From the NCBI RefSeq assembly GCF_009687885.1, contig NZ_BLAF01000083.1:1-43223 (forward strand): DNA of 43,223 nt, written 5' to 3'. How positions within the stretch are numbered: the first letter of the stretch is position 1; each line of letters opens with the position of its first letter. The position numbers and the translations under genes were made by a program. Under the pieces are notes generated by a model. The model was not told the origin of the DNA. It saw only the letters and a program-made list of their open reading frames with translations, and ran no database searches. The stretch comes from Acrocarpospora pleiomorpha (GTDB taxonomy: Bacteria; Actinomycetota; Actinomycetes; Streptosporangiales; Streptosporangiaceae). This document shows positions 1 through 7,172 of this stretch, in pieces.

Positions 1-318
1 GGGCGACCACGGTGATGGCGGGGTCGGGCGGAGCCCGAGGAGAAACAAAAGGGAGGGTGGGTGGGAGAACCACGGCGATGCGGCTGCCGCTTCGTTAGGG
101 CGACCCACCGGGATCGTCCAGCCTGGCGGCAGTTGGAGGACCCGCAGCTCAGCCCGTGTCGGTGCTAAATGGGATATTCGCGGATTTGTTGAATCGCATG
201 CTGTGCCAGTGGGAATTGGCGCCTGATCCCTTCGCGAACGAATCCCGATTTATGTCGGCATAATCGGGCAAACGTGGATCTAATTTGTGCATTGAAATAG
301 CGGCCTTGGCCACTTACC
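1..318. other. Gene-free left edge
   Basis: I see no convincing coding sequence here on either strand. The first 150 bases are very GC-rich and purine-biased; from about 165 the sequence becomes AT-richer, as expected for the promoter region of the multicopper oxidase gene that starts at 319. The only structured element is the inverted repeat at 244-268, listed separately. No clear -35/-10 pair could be assigned. Confidence 0.5.
244..268. promoter_or_regulatory. Inverted repeat upstream of the multicopper oxidase gene
   Basis: CCCGATT (244-250) and AATCGGG (262-268) are perfect inverted arms. Inside them ATG (252-254) pairs with CAT (259-261), leaving a TCGG loop and one unpaired T. The repeat lies about 50 bases before the GTG start of the copper oxidase gene, so it may be an operator for a metal- or redox-responsive regulator or a hairpin in the 5' leader. 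It does not match the CsoR or Fur-family consensus I know, so no regulator is named. Confidence 0.35.
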
Positions 319-1380
319 GTGTTTCGTGTGTCAGACATCTCTCGACGTAGCGCAATTGTCGCACTGGTTCCCTCCGTCGGTGCCGCGGTGGCGCACCTGA
401 CCGGAAGACCGGCGATCCCCTCCTCCGATCAAGGTGACCACCAGCACGGTCCGGCACACACCGCAGGGTCCGCGCACGCCGGCTTCCGGTCCGGGACCCA
501 TGTGGACAACGGCAAGAACGGGTTTCACCCAACGACGCTAATCCGGGATTTCGATCGGGGAAAAACGTCTCTCCTCGCGGACGGGAGAACACTTCGGGAA
601 TGGACCCTGGTGGCCCGGGAAAAAGAAATCGAGGTGGCTCCCGGAGTCACCTTCCCCGCCTGGACCTACAATGGCAGGATTCCCGGGCCCACCCTTCGTG
701 CGACCGAAGGTGAGCGCCTGCGAATCACCCTGGTCAACCATTCGGCACACGCGCACACGATTCACTTTCACGGCCTGCACGCGGCCCAGGTCGACGGAAC
801 CGCGGGAATAGGCCCGGGCCTGGTCCAGCCGGGCGGCCAGACGGTATACGAGTTCGACGCCGAGCCGTTCGGCCTGCACCTGTACCACTGCCACGTGACC
901 CCGCTCGCCCACCACATCGCCAAGGGCTTATACGGCGTCTTCCTCATCGACCCGAAGGAAGCACGCGCCGAGGCCGACGAACTCGTGATGGTCATGAACG
1001 GCTTCGACACCAATTTCGACCGCGCGAACGAGCTGTACGCGGTCAACACCATCCCCTTCGTCTACATGAGCGACCCGGTGCGGGTGACCGTCGGCGAGCT
1101 GGTACGGATCTACCTGGTCAACGTCCTCGAATACGACCTCGTCAACTCCTTCCACGTCCACGGAAACTTCTTCGACTGGTATCCCACGGGCACGTCCATG
1201 AGCCCGGCGGAGCACACCGACACGGTGATGTTGTGCCAGGGCCAGCGCGGAATCCTCGAAATCACGTTCCCCCGCGAAGGCCGCTTCATGTTCCACGCAC
1301 ACCAGTCGGAGTTCGCCGAACTCGGCTGGATGGGCTTCTTCGAGGCCGGCTGTGGCCCCGCCTGCGAAAAGAGTGGGTGA
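319..1380 (+). CDS. Two-domain multicopper oxidase, probably exported
   Basis: A 353-residue protein with two cupredoxin domains. Domain 1 holds HTIHFHG (146-152) and the HCH motif at 190-192 with nearby His198/199, the usual type-1 copper Cys-His environment. Domain 2 holds HVHG (279-282) and FHAH (325-328). The length fits nitrite-reductase-like or small two-domain laccases rather than three-domain laccases. An SRRS motif at residues 8-11 before a hydrophobic stretch looks like a Tat signal, which suits a copper enzyme folded before export. The start is GTG at 319. Only one base separates its stop from the start of the ZIP-type transporter gene, so the pair is probably one metal-handling operon. 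The substrate (metal ion, phenol or nitrite) cannot be read from the sequence. Confidence 0.85.
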   Translation: MFRVSDISRRSAIVALVPSVGAAVAHLTGRPAIPSSDQGDHQHGPAHTAGSAHAGFRSGTHVDNGKNGFHPTTLIRDFDRGKTSLLADGRTLREWTLVAREKEIEVAPGVTFPAWTYNGRIPGPTLRATEGERLRITLVNHSAHAHTIHFHGLHAAQVDGTAGIGPGLVQPGGQTVYEFDAEPFGLHLYHCHVTPLAHHIAKGLYGVFLIDPKEARAEADELVMVMNGFDTNFDRANELYAVNTIPFVYMSDPVRVTVGELVRIYLVNVLEYDLVNSFHVHGNFFDWYPTGTSMSPAEHTDTVMLCQGQRGILEITFPREGRFMFHAHQSEFAELGWMGFFEAGCGPACEKSG

Positions 1381-1381
1381 T

Positions 1382-2530
1382 ATGGAGAGCCGCCTGAACA
1401 CATGGGTGCTCGGACTCCTGCCGCTGTGCGTCATCGCCATGGCGGTGGTGGGCTTCGCCGTACTCGGCGGCCCTGGCCTGACCGCGCGCAACGGTCCTCC
1501 GGCCGAGGAACTCGTCGTGGAGCGGACGATACTCGGCGTGGGTTCCATCGAATTGGTCGTGCGCAACGCGGGCCCCGATCCGGTCACGCTCGCCCAGGTC
1601 GCGGTCAATGACGCGTTCGCCGACTTCCGAATAAGCGAACCGGAGATCGGCCGCCTCGGCTCGGCCAACGTGCGGATCACCTTTCCGTGGGTCGACGGCG
1701 AGGCCTACGAGGTGGCGCTTCTCACCTCCACCGGCGGAATCGTCGCCCACGAGATCCCCGTGGCCGTCCTGACACCGGACCCGTCCGGATTTATCGGCCT
1801 GATGGCGCTCTTGGGGACATATGTCGGTGTAATCCCCGTAGCCATAGGAATGCTCTGGCTCCCCTGGCTGCGGCGGGTGCCTCCGGGCTGGATCCGGGCC
1901 CTGATGGCGCTGACCATCGGGCTGCTCGCCTGGCTGGCGATCGACGCGGCACTCGAAGGAATGGAGGTCGCCAACGCCGGTGCGGGCGCGCTCGGCGGCG
2001 CCGGACTTGTCGGGATCGGTGCCATCGCCGCCTACCTGGTGCTGTCCGGCGTGCAGAACTGGATGGCCGCACGACCCGGACAAACAGGCGGTTATCGCCT
2101 GTCGCTGCTCGTGTCCGTCGGCATCGGCCTGCACAACCTCGGCGAAGGACTCGCGATCGGCTCGGCCTACGCCGTCGGCGCGCTCGCCCTGGGCGCGACG
2201 CTGGTCGCGGGCTTCGCGATCCACAACACCACCGAGGGCCTCGCCATCGTCGCACCCGTCAGTGACGAGCGCACCTCACCGTTCCGGCTGATCCTCCTGG
2301 GGCTCGTCGCCGGCGGCCCCGCCATCCTCGGCGCCTGGCTCGGCGCCGCCACGACTCAACCCGCGCTCGCCGCACTGCTGCTCGGTCTCGGCGTCGGCGC
2401 GATCGCGCAGGTCATTTTGCAGCTCGCCCCGTCCGTACGCGACGGCGGGGGACGGCTCCTGCATCCCGTCAGCATCACCGGCATCCTCACCGGAATGCTC
2501 CTCATGTACGCCACTGGGCTCCTGACCTGA
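1382..2530 (+). CDS. ZIP-family metal transporter with an N-terminal extracytoplasmic domain
   Basis: 382 residues. The C-terminal two thirds is a multi-pass membrane protein carrying two ZIP-type metal motifs, HNLGEG (251-256) and HNTTEG (281-286), which in the family form the transport site for Zn, Fe or Mn. In front sits one membrane segment (about 9-29) and a roughly 100-residue beta-rich, probably extracytoplasmic domain (about 35-130) that ordinary ZIP proteins lack. I chose ATG 1382; an in-frame GTG at 1352 would overlap the upstream gene by 29 bases. The tight linkage to a multicopper oxidase suggests oxidation-linked metal import or export, by analogy with ferroxidase/permease pairs; this is inference. 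A strong terminator follows. Confidence 0.85.
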   Translation: MESRLNTWVLGLLPLCVIAMAVVGFAVLGGPGLTARNGPPAEELVVERTILGVGSIELVVRNAGPDPVTLAQVAVNDAFADFRISEPEIGRLGSANVRITFPWVDGEAYEVALLTSTGGIVAHEIPVAVLTPDPSGFIGLMALLGTYVGVIPVAIGMLWLPWLRRVPPGWIRALMALTIGLLAWLAIDAALEGMEVANAGAGALGGAGLVGIGAIAAYLVLSGVQNWMAARPGQTGGYRLSLLVSVGIGLHNLGEGLAIGSAYAVGALALGATLVAGFAIHNTTEGLAIVAPVSDERTSPFRLILLGLVAGGPAILGAWLGAATTQPALAALLLGLGVGAIAQVILQLAPSVRDGGGRLLHPVSITGILTGMLLMYATGLLT

Positions 2531-2538
2531 ACGCGGAA

Positions 2539-2571
2539 CCCCGGGCCGCTGGATCCGTACGCGGCCCGGGG
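2539..2571. terminator. Bidirectional terminator hairpin
   Basis: CCCCGGGCCGC (2539-2549) pairs perfectly with GCGGCCCGGGG (2561-2571) around an 11-base loop. It sits between the convergent zip-like and oxdC genes and can serve both. There is no U-tract, as is common for actinobacterial hairpin terminators. Confidence 0.75.
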
Positions 2572-2577
2572 GACTGG

Positions 2578-3735
2578 TCAGCGGTTCAGGGAGACGACCG
2601 GACGCTTGTCCTTCGGCAGCGCCTCGATCATCGACCGGGGCATGTTGATCGTGTCCGCGCTGACCTGGGGCGGCAGGTTGGCCATCCACTGCGTGGCCGA
2701 GATGTCCTCGAACCGCGGGTTGCGGAACATTTCCAGGAAGACCAGCGGCTCATTCCCCAGGTTCTCGACATAGTGGCCGTACGCGAACGGCACATACCCA
2801 ACGTCCCCCGCGCGGAAGTCGAACGTACGAGCCAGGCCTGAGCTGGCGAACACGCCCATCCGCCCGAAACCGGAGATGTAGTACTGCCACTCGTCGTCGG
2901 TCGGGTGCCAGTGCAGTTCGCGCATGCCGCCCGGCTGGATCTCCACCAGCGCGGCGGAGATGGTGCTGGACGCCTTGAAGGTGGTGGAGTCGACGATCCG
3001 TACGGTCCCGCCGGAGAACCGCTGCGGCTCCTGCGCGAGCATCCGATGGGAGAACCAGTTGGGCACGTCGCCGGTGGGGCTGATGATCCGGTCGGATTCC
3101 AAGGGGGGCGGCACCTGGCCCTTGAAGATGTACTTCTCCTTCTCCGGCATGTTGGCCATCTGGTCCGGTGTCCAGCCGAAGTTCTTCGCCAGGACGCTCT
3201 TGGGGGTGTGTGAGAAGAAATCGCTCATCATGAAGGTCGAGTTCTCCGAGAACTGGCCGTCGTCGAAGACCAGCAGGAACTCCACCCCTTCGTCCAGCGC
3301 CTGGATGTAGTGCGGGATGCCCTTGGGGAAGAACCACAGGTCGCCCTTGCGCACGTCGTCCAGGAAGTTGCGGCCCTCCTGATCTACCGCGCCGATCCGG
3401 CAACTTCCCTCAAGTACGTATGCCCATTCGGCCTCCTTGTGCCAGTGCAGCTCGCGGTAGGCGCCCGGGTTGAGCTTCATGTCCACACCGGCCAGCGTGG
3501 TGGCGATCGGCAACTCCCGCTGGGTGATCTCGCGGGTCCAGCCGCCTTCTTCGAGCCGGGTGTGCGCCATGGAGAAGGAGAACTTCATGTTGGGCACGGT
3601 GCCGTGGTCGGTCTCCGGCGGCGTGAGCATGTCGGGATTCTGCAGGTCCAGCTCGATGTTCCGGGGACCGGTGTCGGTGCCGCCTTGGCCGTTGCGTTGC
3701 GGATGCGGGATGCGCTGTTGCTTGGGCTCTTTCAT
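2578..3735 (-). CDS. oxdC: Oxalate decarboxylase (bicupin)
   Basis: A 385-residue bicupin that in this family converts oxalate to formate and CO2 using Mn. Cupin 1 has H97, H99, E103 and H142; cupin 2 has H275, H277, E282 and H321. The lid loop reads SENST at 163-167, the sequence that in Bacillus subtilis OxdC gives decarboxylase rather than oxidase activity through its Glu, so decarboxylase is well supported. ATG 3735 is chosen over the TTG at 3738 because GGAGGT is correctly spaced before it. No signal peptide is visible. That ribosome site lies inside the 3' end of the upstream iscB frame, and the iscB stop overlaps this ATG as TGATG, so translation may now be coupled to an inserted element. 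Confidence 0.93.
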   Translation of the reverse strand: MKEPKQQRIPHPQRNGQGGTDTGPRNIELDLQNPDMLTPPETDHGTVPNMKFSFSMAHTRLEEGGWTREITQRELPIATTLAGVDMKLNPGAYRELHWHKEAEWAYVLEGSCRIGAVDQEGRNFLDDVRKGDLWFFPKGIPHYIQALDEGVEFLLVFDDGQFSENSTFMMSDFFSHTPKSVLAKNFGWTPDQMANMPEKEKYIFKGQVPPPLESDRIISPTGDVPNWFSHRMLAQEPQRFSGGTVRIVDSTTFKASSTISAALVEIQPGGMRELHWHPTDDEWQYYISGFGRMGVFASSGLARTFDFRAGDVGYVPFAYGHYVENLGNEPLVFLEMFRNPRFEDISATQWMANLPPQVSADTINMPRSMIEALPKDKRPVVSLNR

Positions 3736-5336
3736 CAATTACCTCCAGCGTGGATACCCCCGCCCTCAGGCGGGGGAGGAGACGCGGCGCTGTGCCGCGC
3801 TTCTGAATGGGTTGCGTAGCCGTAGCCGTCGGCTCTCTGGAGCAGGCGGACGTGGCGGTGGTGGATGCCCTGCACAGTGCCGTGCCGGGTGGCGACGTTG
3901 AAACTGCCGGTTGCGCGGACCGCGACCCGCCCAGCGTGAACCCCGGCCTTCTTGCCCGTCGGGACGTTCGCCCGGACCAGGTCTCCGGTCTGAAAGCCGC
4001 GCACGGTCTTGGTTCGGGGTAGCCGCAGTCGAGGAAAGCCGTAGGCGTCGGTGCGGGTCCGGCAGTACATCCCGCGACCGGTCGCCTTCACCGCCAAGAC
4101 GACGGAAGGCCAGCTGGTGACGTTCTCCAACTCGCCGACGTGTAGCGCGTCCAGAGTGTGCGACTTCGGCGCGCCGGTGCGGGATCGGTTCCACTTCGTA
4201 CGCCCGCCCGAACTGGTGGCGACCGGCAGCCCGATCGTTTCCAGCGCCCGCCACAGCCCCCACCTGGTCGAGTTGACCGCCGCAGCGTCCCGCAACGGCG
4301 CCTTCGCCTGTCTGAGGATCTTCGCCAGGAGCGCGGGCTTGGTCTTAAGGAACTCCTCGATCGGTGTTGCGTTCTTGGCCTGGTTGCACGTGATGCAGGC
4401 CAGGGTCAGGTTTGAGACGCGGTCTGAGCCGCCCCGGGAGCGGGGGTGAATGTGGTCGATGTTCAACGGCACGCTGGAGGTGCCGCAGTAGGCGCACCTG
4501 CGGCCCCACTTGGCAAGCAGATACTCCCGCACCTCATACCCGGCGAGGGTGCCCTGCTGGTACTCCACTCCTTCAAGGGGCCTGCCCGCCGACAAGGCGT
4601 GAGTGTCGAACGCGACCCGCTCCACACAGATAGCGGTGACGGGCGCCCAGCGGGTGAGTCGCGACACCCATGACACGGTGCCGTTGACGCGGTGCAGCAG
4701 GGACGGCGAGAGCCGCCCCTCCGGCTTGCCCCGGTTAAGGAACCGGGGGGCGCGATAGCGCAGATTCCGAGAACGGCGCCCCCGGCGCAGTGCAGCCCGC
4801 GAGGCGAGCTTGTCGCGGATCTGCCCGCCCCGGTGGCCGAGCTGGAGCGAGTACACGCCGGTACGACTCCCGCCATGCTCGGTGAACACGGCTAGACCGG
4901 TGTGCTTGGAGCCGGGGTCGATGCCGACCCGCACGCCGGTCACGGTGGAGTCGGCGGCAGTGCGGTCTTTCAGTCGGATGACGAACGGGGTGTGCCGGTG
5001 AACCACGGCCCGGCCAGAGGCCAGCAGGCGGCGGGCGCGGGCCGGGTGACACGGGTCGAGCGGCTGGCCGTGCTTGTCCAGGACGAACACGACTGGGTGG
5101 CCCTCACGGGCCGCTCCCTCAGACGCCGAGGCGCCCTTGAGGTGACGCCGGAGCAGACGGGTGCCGTCCGCTCCGATCTCCCCTCGCCCATGTTCCACGC
5201 CAGCGCCCGGCAGCGCCGGGAGTCCGTGAGCCGTTTCGTCCCCACCCTCGGGGTTGTCTGCTCCCACCGATTCCAGAGCGGCAGGCTGAGGAAGCACCTG
5301 CCGGTGGGTCTGCTCGCTTACGTGAAACGTAGTCAA
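3735..5336 (-). CDS. iscB: IscB-type RNA-guided HNH/RuvC endonuclease
   Basis: In order: a PLMP domain starting VFVLDKHGQPLDP (83-95); RuvC-I with D140 in GIDPGSKHTG; an arginine-rich bridge helix (184-202, RRGRRSRNLRYR); RuvC-II E239; an HNH domain with Cys281/284 and Cys314/317 around NIDHIH (292-297); RuvC-III HTLDALHVG with D396; and a C-terminal TAM-recognition-like domain. All catalytic residues appear intact. IscB proteins use an omega-RNA to cut DNA and are related to the ancestors of Cas9. The given start is the TTG of the longest frame. Residues 1-82 do not look like the family, and the region may instead be omega-RNA with translation from GTG near 5090 or an intermediate GTG (5198, 5267). 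The last 15 residues read through the right-end hairpin. No TnpA transposase is present. Confidence 0.9.
   Translation of the reverse strand: MTTFHVSEQTHRQVLPQPAALESVGADNPEGGDETAHGLPALPGAGVEHGRGEIGADGTRLLRRHLKGASASEGAAREGHPVVFVLDKHGQPLDPCHPARARRLLASGRAVVHRHTPFVIRLKDRTAADSTVTGVRVGIDPGSKHTGLAVFTEHGGSRTGVYSLQLGHRGGQIRDKLASRAALRRGRRSRNLRYRAPRFLNRGKPEGRLSPSLLHRVNGTVSWVSRLTRWAPVTAICVERVAFDTHALSAGRPLEGVEYQQGTLAGYEVREYLLAKWGRRCAYCGTSSVPLNIDHIHPRSRGGSDRVSNLTLACITCNQAKNATPIEEFLKTKPALLAKILRQAKAPLRDAAAVNSTRWGLWRALETIGLPVATSSGGRTKWNRSRTGAPKSHTLDALHVGELENVTSWPSVVLAVKATGRGMYCRTRTDAYGFPRLRLPRTKTVRGFQTGDLVRANVPTGKKAGVHAGRVAVRATGSFNVATRHGTVQGIHHRHVRLLQRADGYGYATHSEARHSAASPPPPEGGGIHAGGN
3757..3776. repeat. Right-end hairpin of the IscB element
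   Basis: CCCCCGCC (3757-3764) pairs with GGCGGGGG (3769-3776) around a CTCA loop. Stem length, loop length and sequence match the left-end hairpin at 5413-5432 closely. It is translated as the PPPPEGGG stretch at the C-terminus of IscB. Confidence 0.8.
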
Positions 5337-5434
5337 TCGAATGCACCTCCTTCACGGTGATCGACTGGGGCTGGTCAACGCGGGGCTTCGAAGCGCATTG
5401 CCGCACCTCAAGCCCCCTCCTTCAGGAGGGGGTC
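5091..5434 (-). ncRNA. Putative omega-RNA region of the IscB element
   Basis: IscB omega-RNAs are encoded just 5' of iscB, with the guide at the 5' end derived from the flank beyond the left end. This roughly 340-base stretch lies in that position and contains several compact hairpins: 5413-5420/5425-5432, TACGT-GAA-ACGTA (5319-5331), CGGCAGG/CCTGCCG (5279-5285/5297-5303) and CCCGGC-AGC-GCCGGG (5207-5221). It overlaps the poorly conserved first 82 codons of the longest iscB frame. The guide would be read from bases beyond 5434 on the minus strand, that is, the 3' end of the small membrane protein gene. The exact RNA ends are unknown. Confidence 0.5.
5413..5432. repeat. Left-end hairpin of the IscB element
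   Basis: CCCCCTCC (5413-5420) pairs with GGAGGGGG (5425-5432) around a TTCA loop, mirroring the right-end hairpin. The loop supplies, on the minus strand, the TGA stop codon of the neighbouring small membrane protein gene (5422-5424). Confidence 0.8.
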
Positions 5435-5730
5435 GTTGACATGAGATCGTCCTTCCGGATCGTGGTAGCTGGAACAGGCAGCAGGAAAAGGGCGCGGACG
5501 AATTCCGCGCCGCCCAGCACAAACAGGGCAACCGGGATGGCGGCACCGGTGAGGAGCAGGACCGCCGTTAGCCATTCCGGCGAATCGGAAATGTACGACA
5601 GCACGGCCAGCAGGAGGAATGCGAGCAACTTGATACGCGTCCTCGACATGGAGATCGGTATGACAATCCCGTGGTCGGCCTGGGGGACGGCGGCGGGGTG
5701 CGTATGGTCAAGGTCGTCCTGGGCGCGCAT
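5422..5730 (-). CDS. Small two-TM membrane protein, 3' end altered by the IscB element
   Basis: 102 residues with a polar N-terminus (1-30), then two hydrophobic segments near 34-48 and 53-85, ending in a short polar tail. ATG 5730 has GAGGAG about ten bases upstream; an upstream in-frame extension to 5847 looks non-coding. I do not recognise a family. The last codons and the stop lie within the left hairpin of the IscB element, so the original C-terminus and any original overlap with oxdC were probably changed by the insertion. Before insertion it would have been the gene directly upstream of oxdC and possibly co-transcribed with it; a role in oxalate or formate handling is speculation. Confidence 0.6.
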   Translation of the reverse strand: MRAQDDLDHTHPAAVPQADHGIVIPISMSRTRIKLLAFLLLAVLSYISDSPEWLTAVLLLTGAAIPVALFVLGGAEFVRALFLLPVPATTIRKDDLMSTTPS

Positions 5731-6360
5731 CGGGAGGTCTCCTCGGTCGTGGGAACGGTCAGAAGAGCTGGGTGTCGCCATCCGCGGTCGGGTCTTGGTA
5801 GGTGCGATCTTCCCCAAAATCGCCCCCAATACGATAAATCTGAACATTCAAGGCTTGTTACGCCAGAGCGGCGATACTCGGTTAGGAATACCCTCGCAAA
5901 AAGGTGCACGAAACGTCGACCATCTCAGAACTTCAAGGGGAGAAGCTTATGGCGAAGGATGCCGATTAATCGGCAGATAGAGTTTCTGATTCGCATTTAG
6001 TGCAAACCTGGATGTTCTCCACCGCCAGACGGGACGAAGATCCAACTGGACTGCCCGTTCGCGGTGGGGGGATCCGACCGGGTTGCCGGTCCCGCTTGGC
6101 ATGCGGAGATCCGGCCGGACGGTTGGCCGCGCAGTTTGCGGGGATCCGGCCCGACGGTTGATCGCGCTTGGCGTGCGGGGATCTGACCGGACGGTTGGTC
6201 AGGCTTGGCCTGCGAGGGTTCGGTCGTGCAGCCCGCGGGGGATTGCTGGGCAAGATCCCCACGAGCGGCTGGCTGTGCTGCGTGTCACATCGCCACATGT
6301 CACGAAGTAGGGGTTCCGCTCGGTCATGACAATGACGCTTTCGAAAGATGAGGAAAGATC
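5731..6360. other. 630-base intergenic region with a tandem repeat
   Basis: No convincing gene. From 5800 to 6000 the sequence is AT-richer and probably holds promoters in both directions, but I cannot place a clear -35/-10 pair. A degenerate 36-nt tandem repeat occupies 6071 to about 6240. The hexamer TGTCAC occurs twice, 17 bases apart, within 6281-6304 ahead of the gene at 6361. Open frames across the repeat translate to repeated PHAKRD-type peptides, but they lack ribosome sites and their composition follows the repeat. Confidence 0.5.
6071..6240. repeat. Degenerate tandem repeat, about 36 nt, four copies plus a partial
   Basis: Copies begin with GATCCG or GATCTG at 6071, 6108, 6143 and 6180 (spacing 37, 35, 37), with a decayed fifth copy from about 6217. 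Each unit has the form GATCCGrCCGGACGGTTG followed by a CGCTTGGCrTGCGG-like half. Copies abut with no unique spacers, so this is not a CRISPR array. It may be a decayed minisatellite or a protein-binding array. Confidence 0.7.
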
Positions 6361-7101
6361 ATGTCGAACGCCCAGACCGCCACACTCCGCGACCTCCACA
6401 AGTCAGGCGACCCGCTGATTCTCCCGAATGTGTGGGACGTGGCCAGCGCCACCATCGTGGCCGAAGCGGGTTACCCCGCCCTCGCCACCGCCAGCGCGTC
6501 GATCTCCGCCATGCTGGGATACAGCGACCACGAGGGCGCGCCCGTCGAGGAAATGCTCGACATCGCCGCCAGAATCATCCGCGCCGTGAACGTCCCGGTC
6601 ACCGTGGACGCCGAAGCCGGATACGGCCTGCCCCCCGAGGAACTCCTCCAACGACTCACCGCCATTGGCGCGGCCGGATTCAACTACGAGGAGACCGACC
6701 ACCAGACCGGCGCAATCCGCGACATCGACACGCAGGCCTCACGCATCACCGCACTCCGGGCGGCGAACGCGGACCTGGTGATCAACGCCCGGATCGACCT
6801 GTTCCTGACCGGCACCCCCACGGTCGAGGAGGTCGCCGAACGCGGCCGCCGCTACCTGGAGGCGGGCGCCGACTGCATCTTCCCGATCCTGGCCCCATCC
6901 GAAGAAGTGATCGCCGAACTGGTCAAAGCCATCCCCGGACCGATCAACGTCACCTTCCTCCCCGGCATGGACCTACACCGGCTGGCCACCCTCGGCGTCG
7001 CCCGCGTCTCCTTCGGCCCGATGACATACCTGACCGCACTGGACGCCCTCAAATCCATGGCCACCCGAATCCAGTCGGGCCAAGACCCCTACGGCACCTG
7101 A
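6361..7101 (+). CDS. PEP mutase / isocitrate lyase superfamily enzyme
   Basis: 246 residues, a single TIM-barrel domain. Visible family motifs are NVWDVASA (23-30), the metal-binding DAEAGYG (83-89; a common form is DADTGYG), NYEE (108-111) and NARID (142-146). The KKCGH loop of isocitrate and methylisocitrate lyases is missing, so the enzyme is more likely a PEP-mutase-like, carboxyvinyl-carboxyphosphonate mutase-like or oxaloacetate/acylpyruvate-cleaving member; the reaction cannot be fixed from sequence. ATG 6361 is preceded by GAGGAA at good spacing. It appears monocistronic, with a promoter region holding tandem repeats upstream and a strong terminator 30 bases downstream. Confidence 0.85.
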   Translation: MSNAQTATLRDLHKSGDPLILPNVWDVASATIVAEAGYPALATASASISAMLGYSDHEGAPVEEMLDIAARIIRAVNVPVTVDAEAGYGLPPEELLQRLTAIGAAGFNYEETDHQTGAIRDIDTQASRITALRAANADLVINARIDLFLTGTPTVEEVAERGRRYLEAGADCIFPILAPSEEVIAELVKAIPGPINVTFLPGMDLHRLATLGVARVSFGPMTYLTALDALKSMATRIQSGQDPYGT

Positions 7102-7132
7102 CGACCTGTCAGCGGCAGAGCTCGGCCATTGT

Positions 7133-7167
7133 CCCGGGGCGACCTCTGGCAGCGAGGTCGCCCCGGG
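7133..7167. terminator. Strong bidirectional terminator
   Basis: A perfect 14-bp stem: CCCGGGGCGACCTC (7133-7146) with GAGGTCGCCCCGGG (7154-7167) around a 7-base loop, lying between two convergent genes. Confidence 0.85.
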
Positions 7168-7172
7168 GCCGG

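Larger units (their letters stand above)
3750..5434 (-). mobile_element. IscB element of IS200/IS605 type, without transposase
   Basis: The element carries iscB and a putative omega-RNA between two closely similar terminal hairpins (3757-3776 and 5413-5432). Just outside or at the edges, read on the element strand, stand TCAAC (left flank) and TCCAC (right end), a plausible target/cleavage pair for a Y1 tyrosine transposase; these exact boundaries are inference. With no tnpA it must be mobilised in trans or be stranded. It sits between the small membrane protein gene and oxdC, all on the same strand. Confidence 0.65.

Noticed and set aside
6071..6240. CRISPR-like array
   Set aside because: The 36-base units are adjacent, diverged and without unique spacers, and there are no cas genes.
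5966..6298. 110-codon minus-strand frame with repeated PHAKRD peptides
   Set aside because: The peptide repeats only mirror the DNA repeat; there is no ribosome site and no family resemblance.
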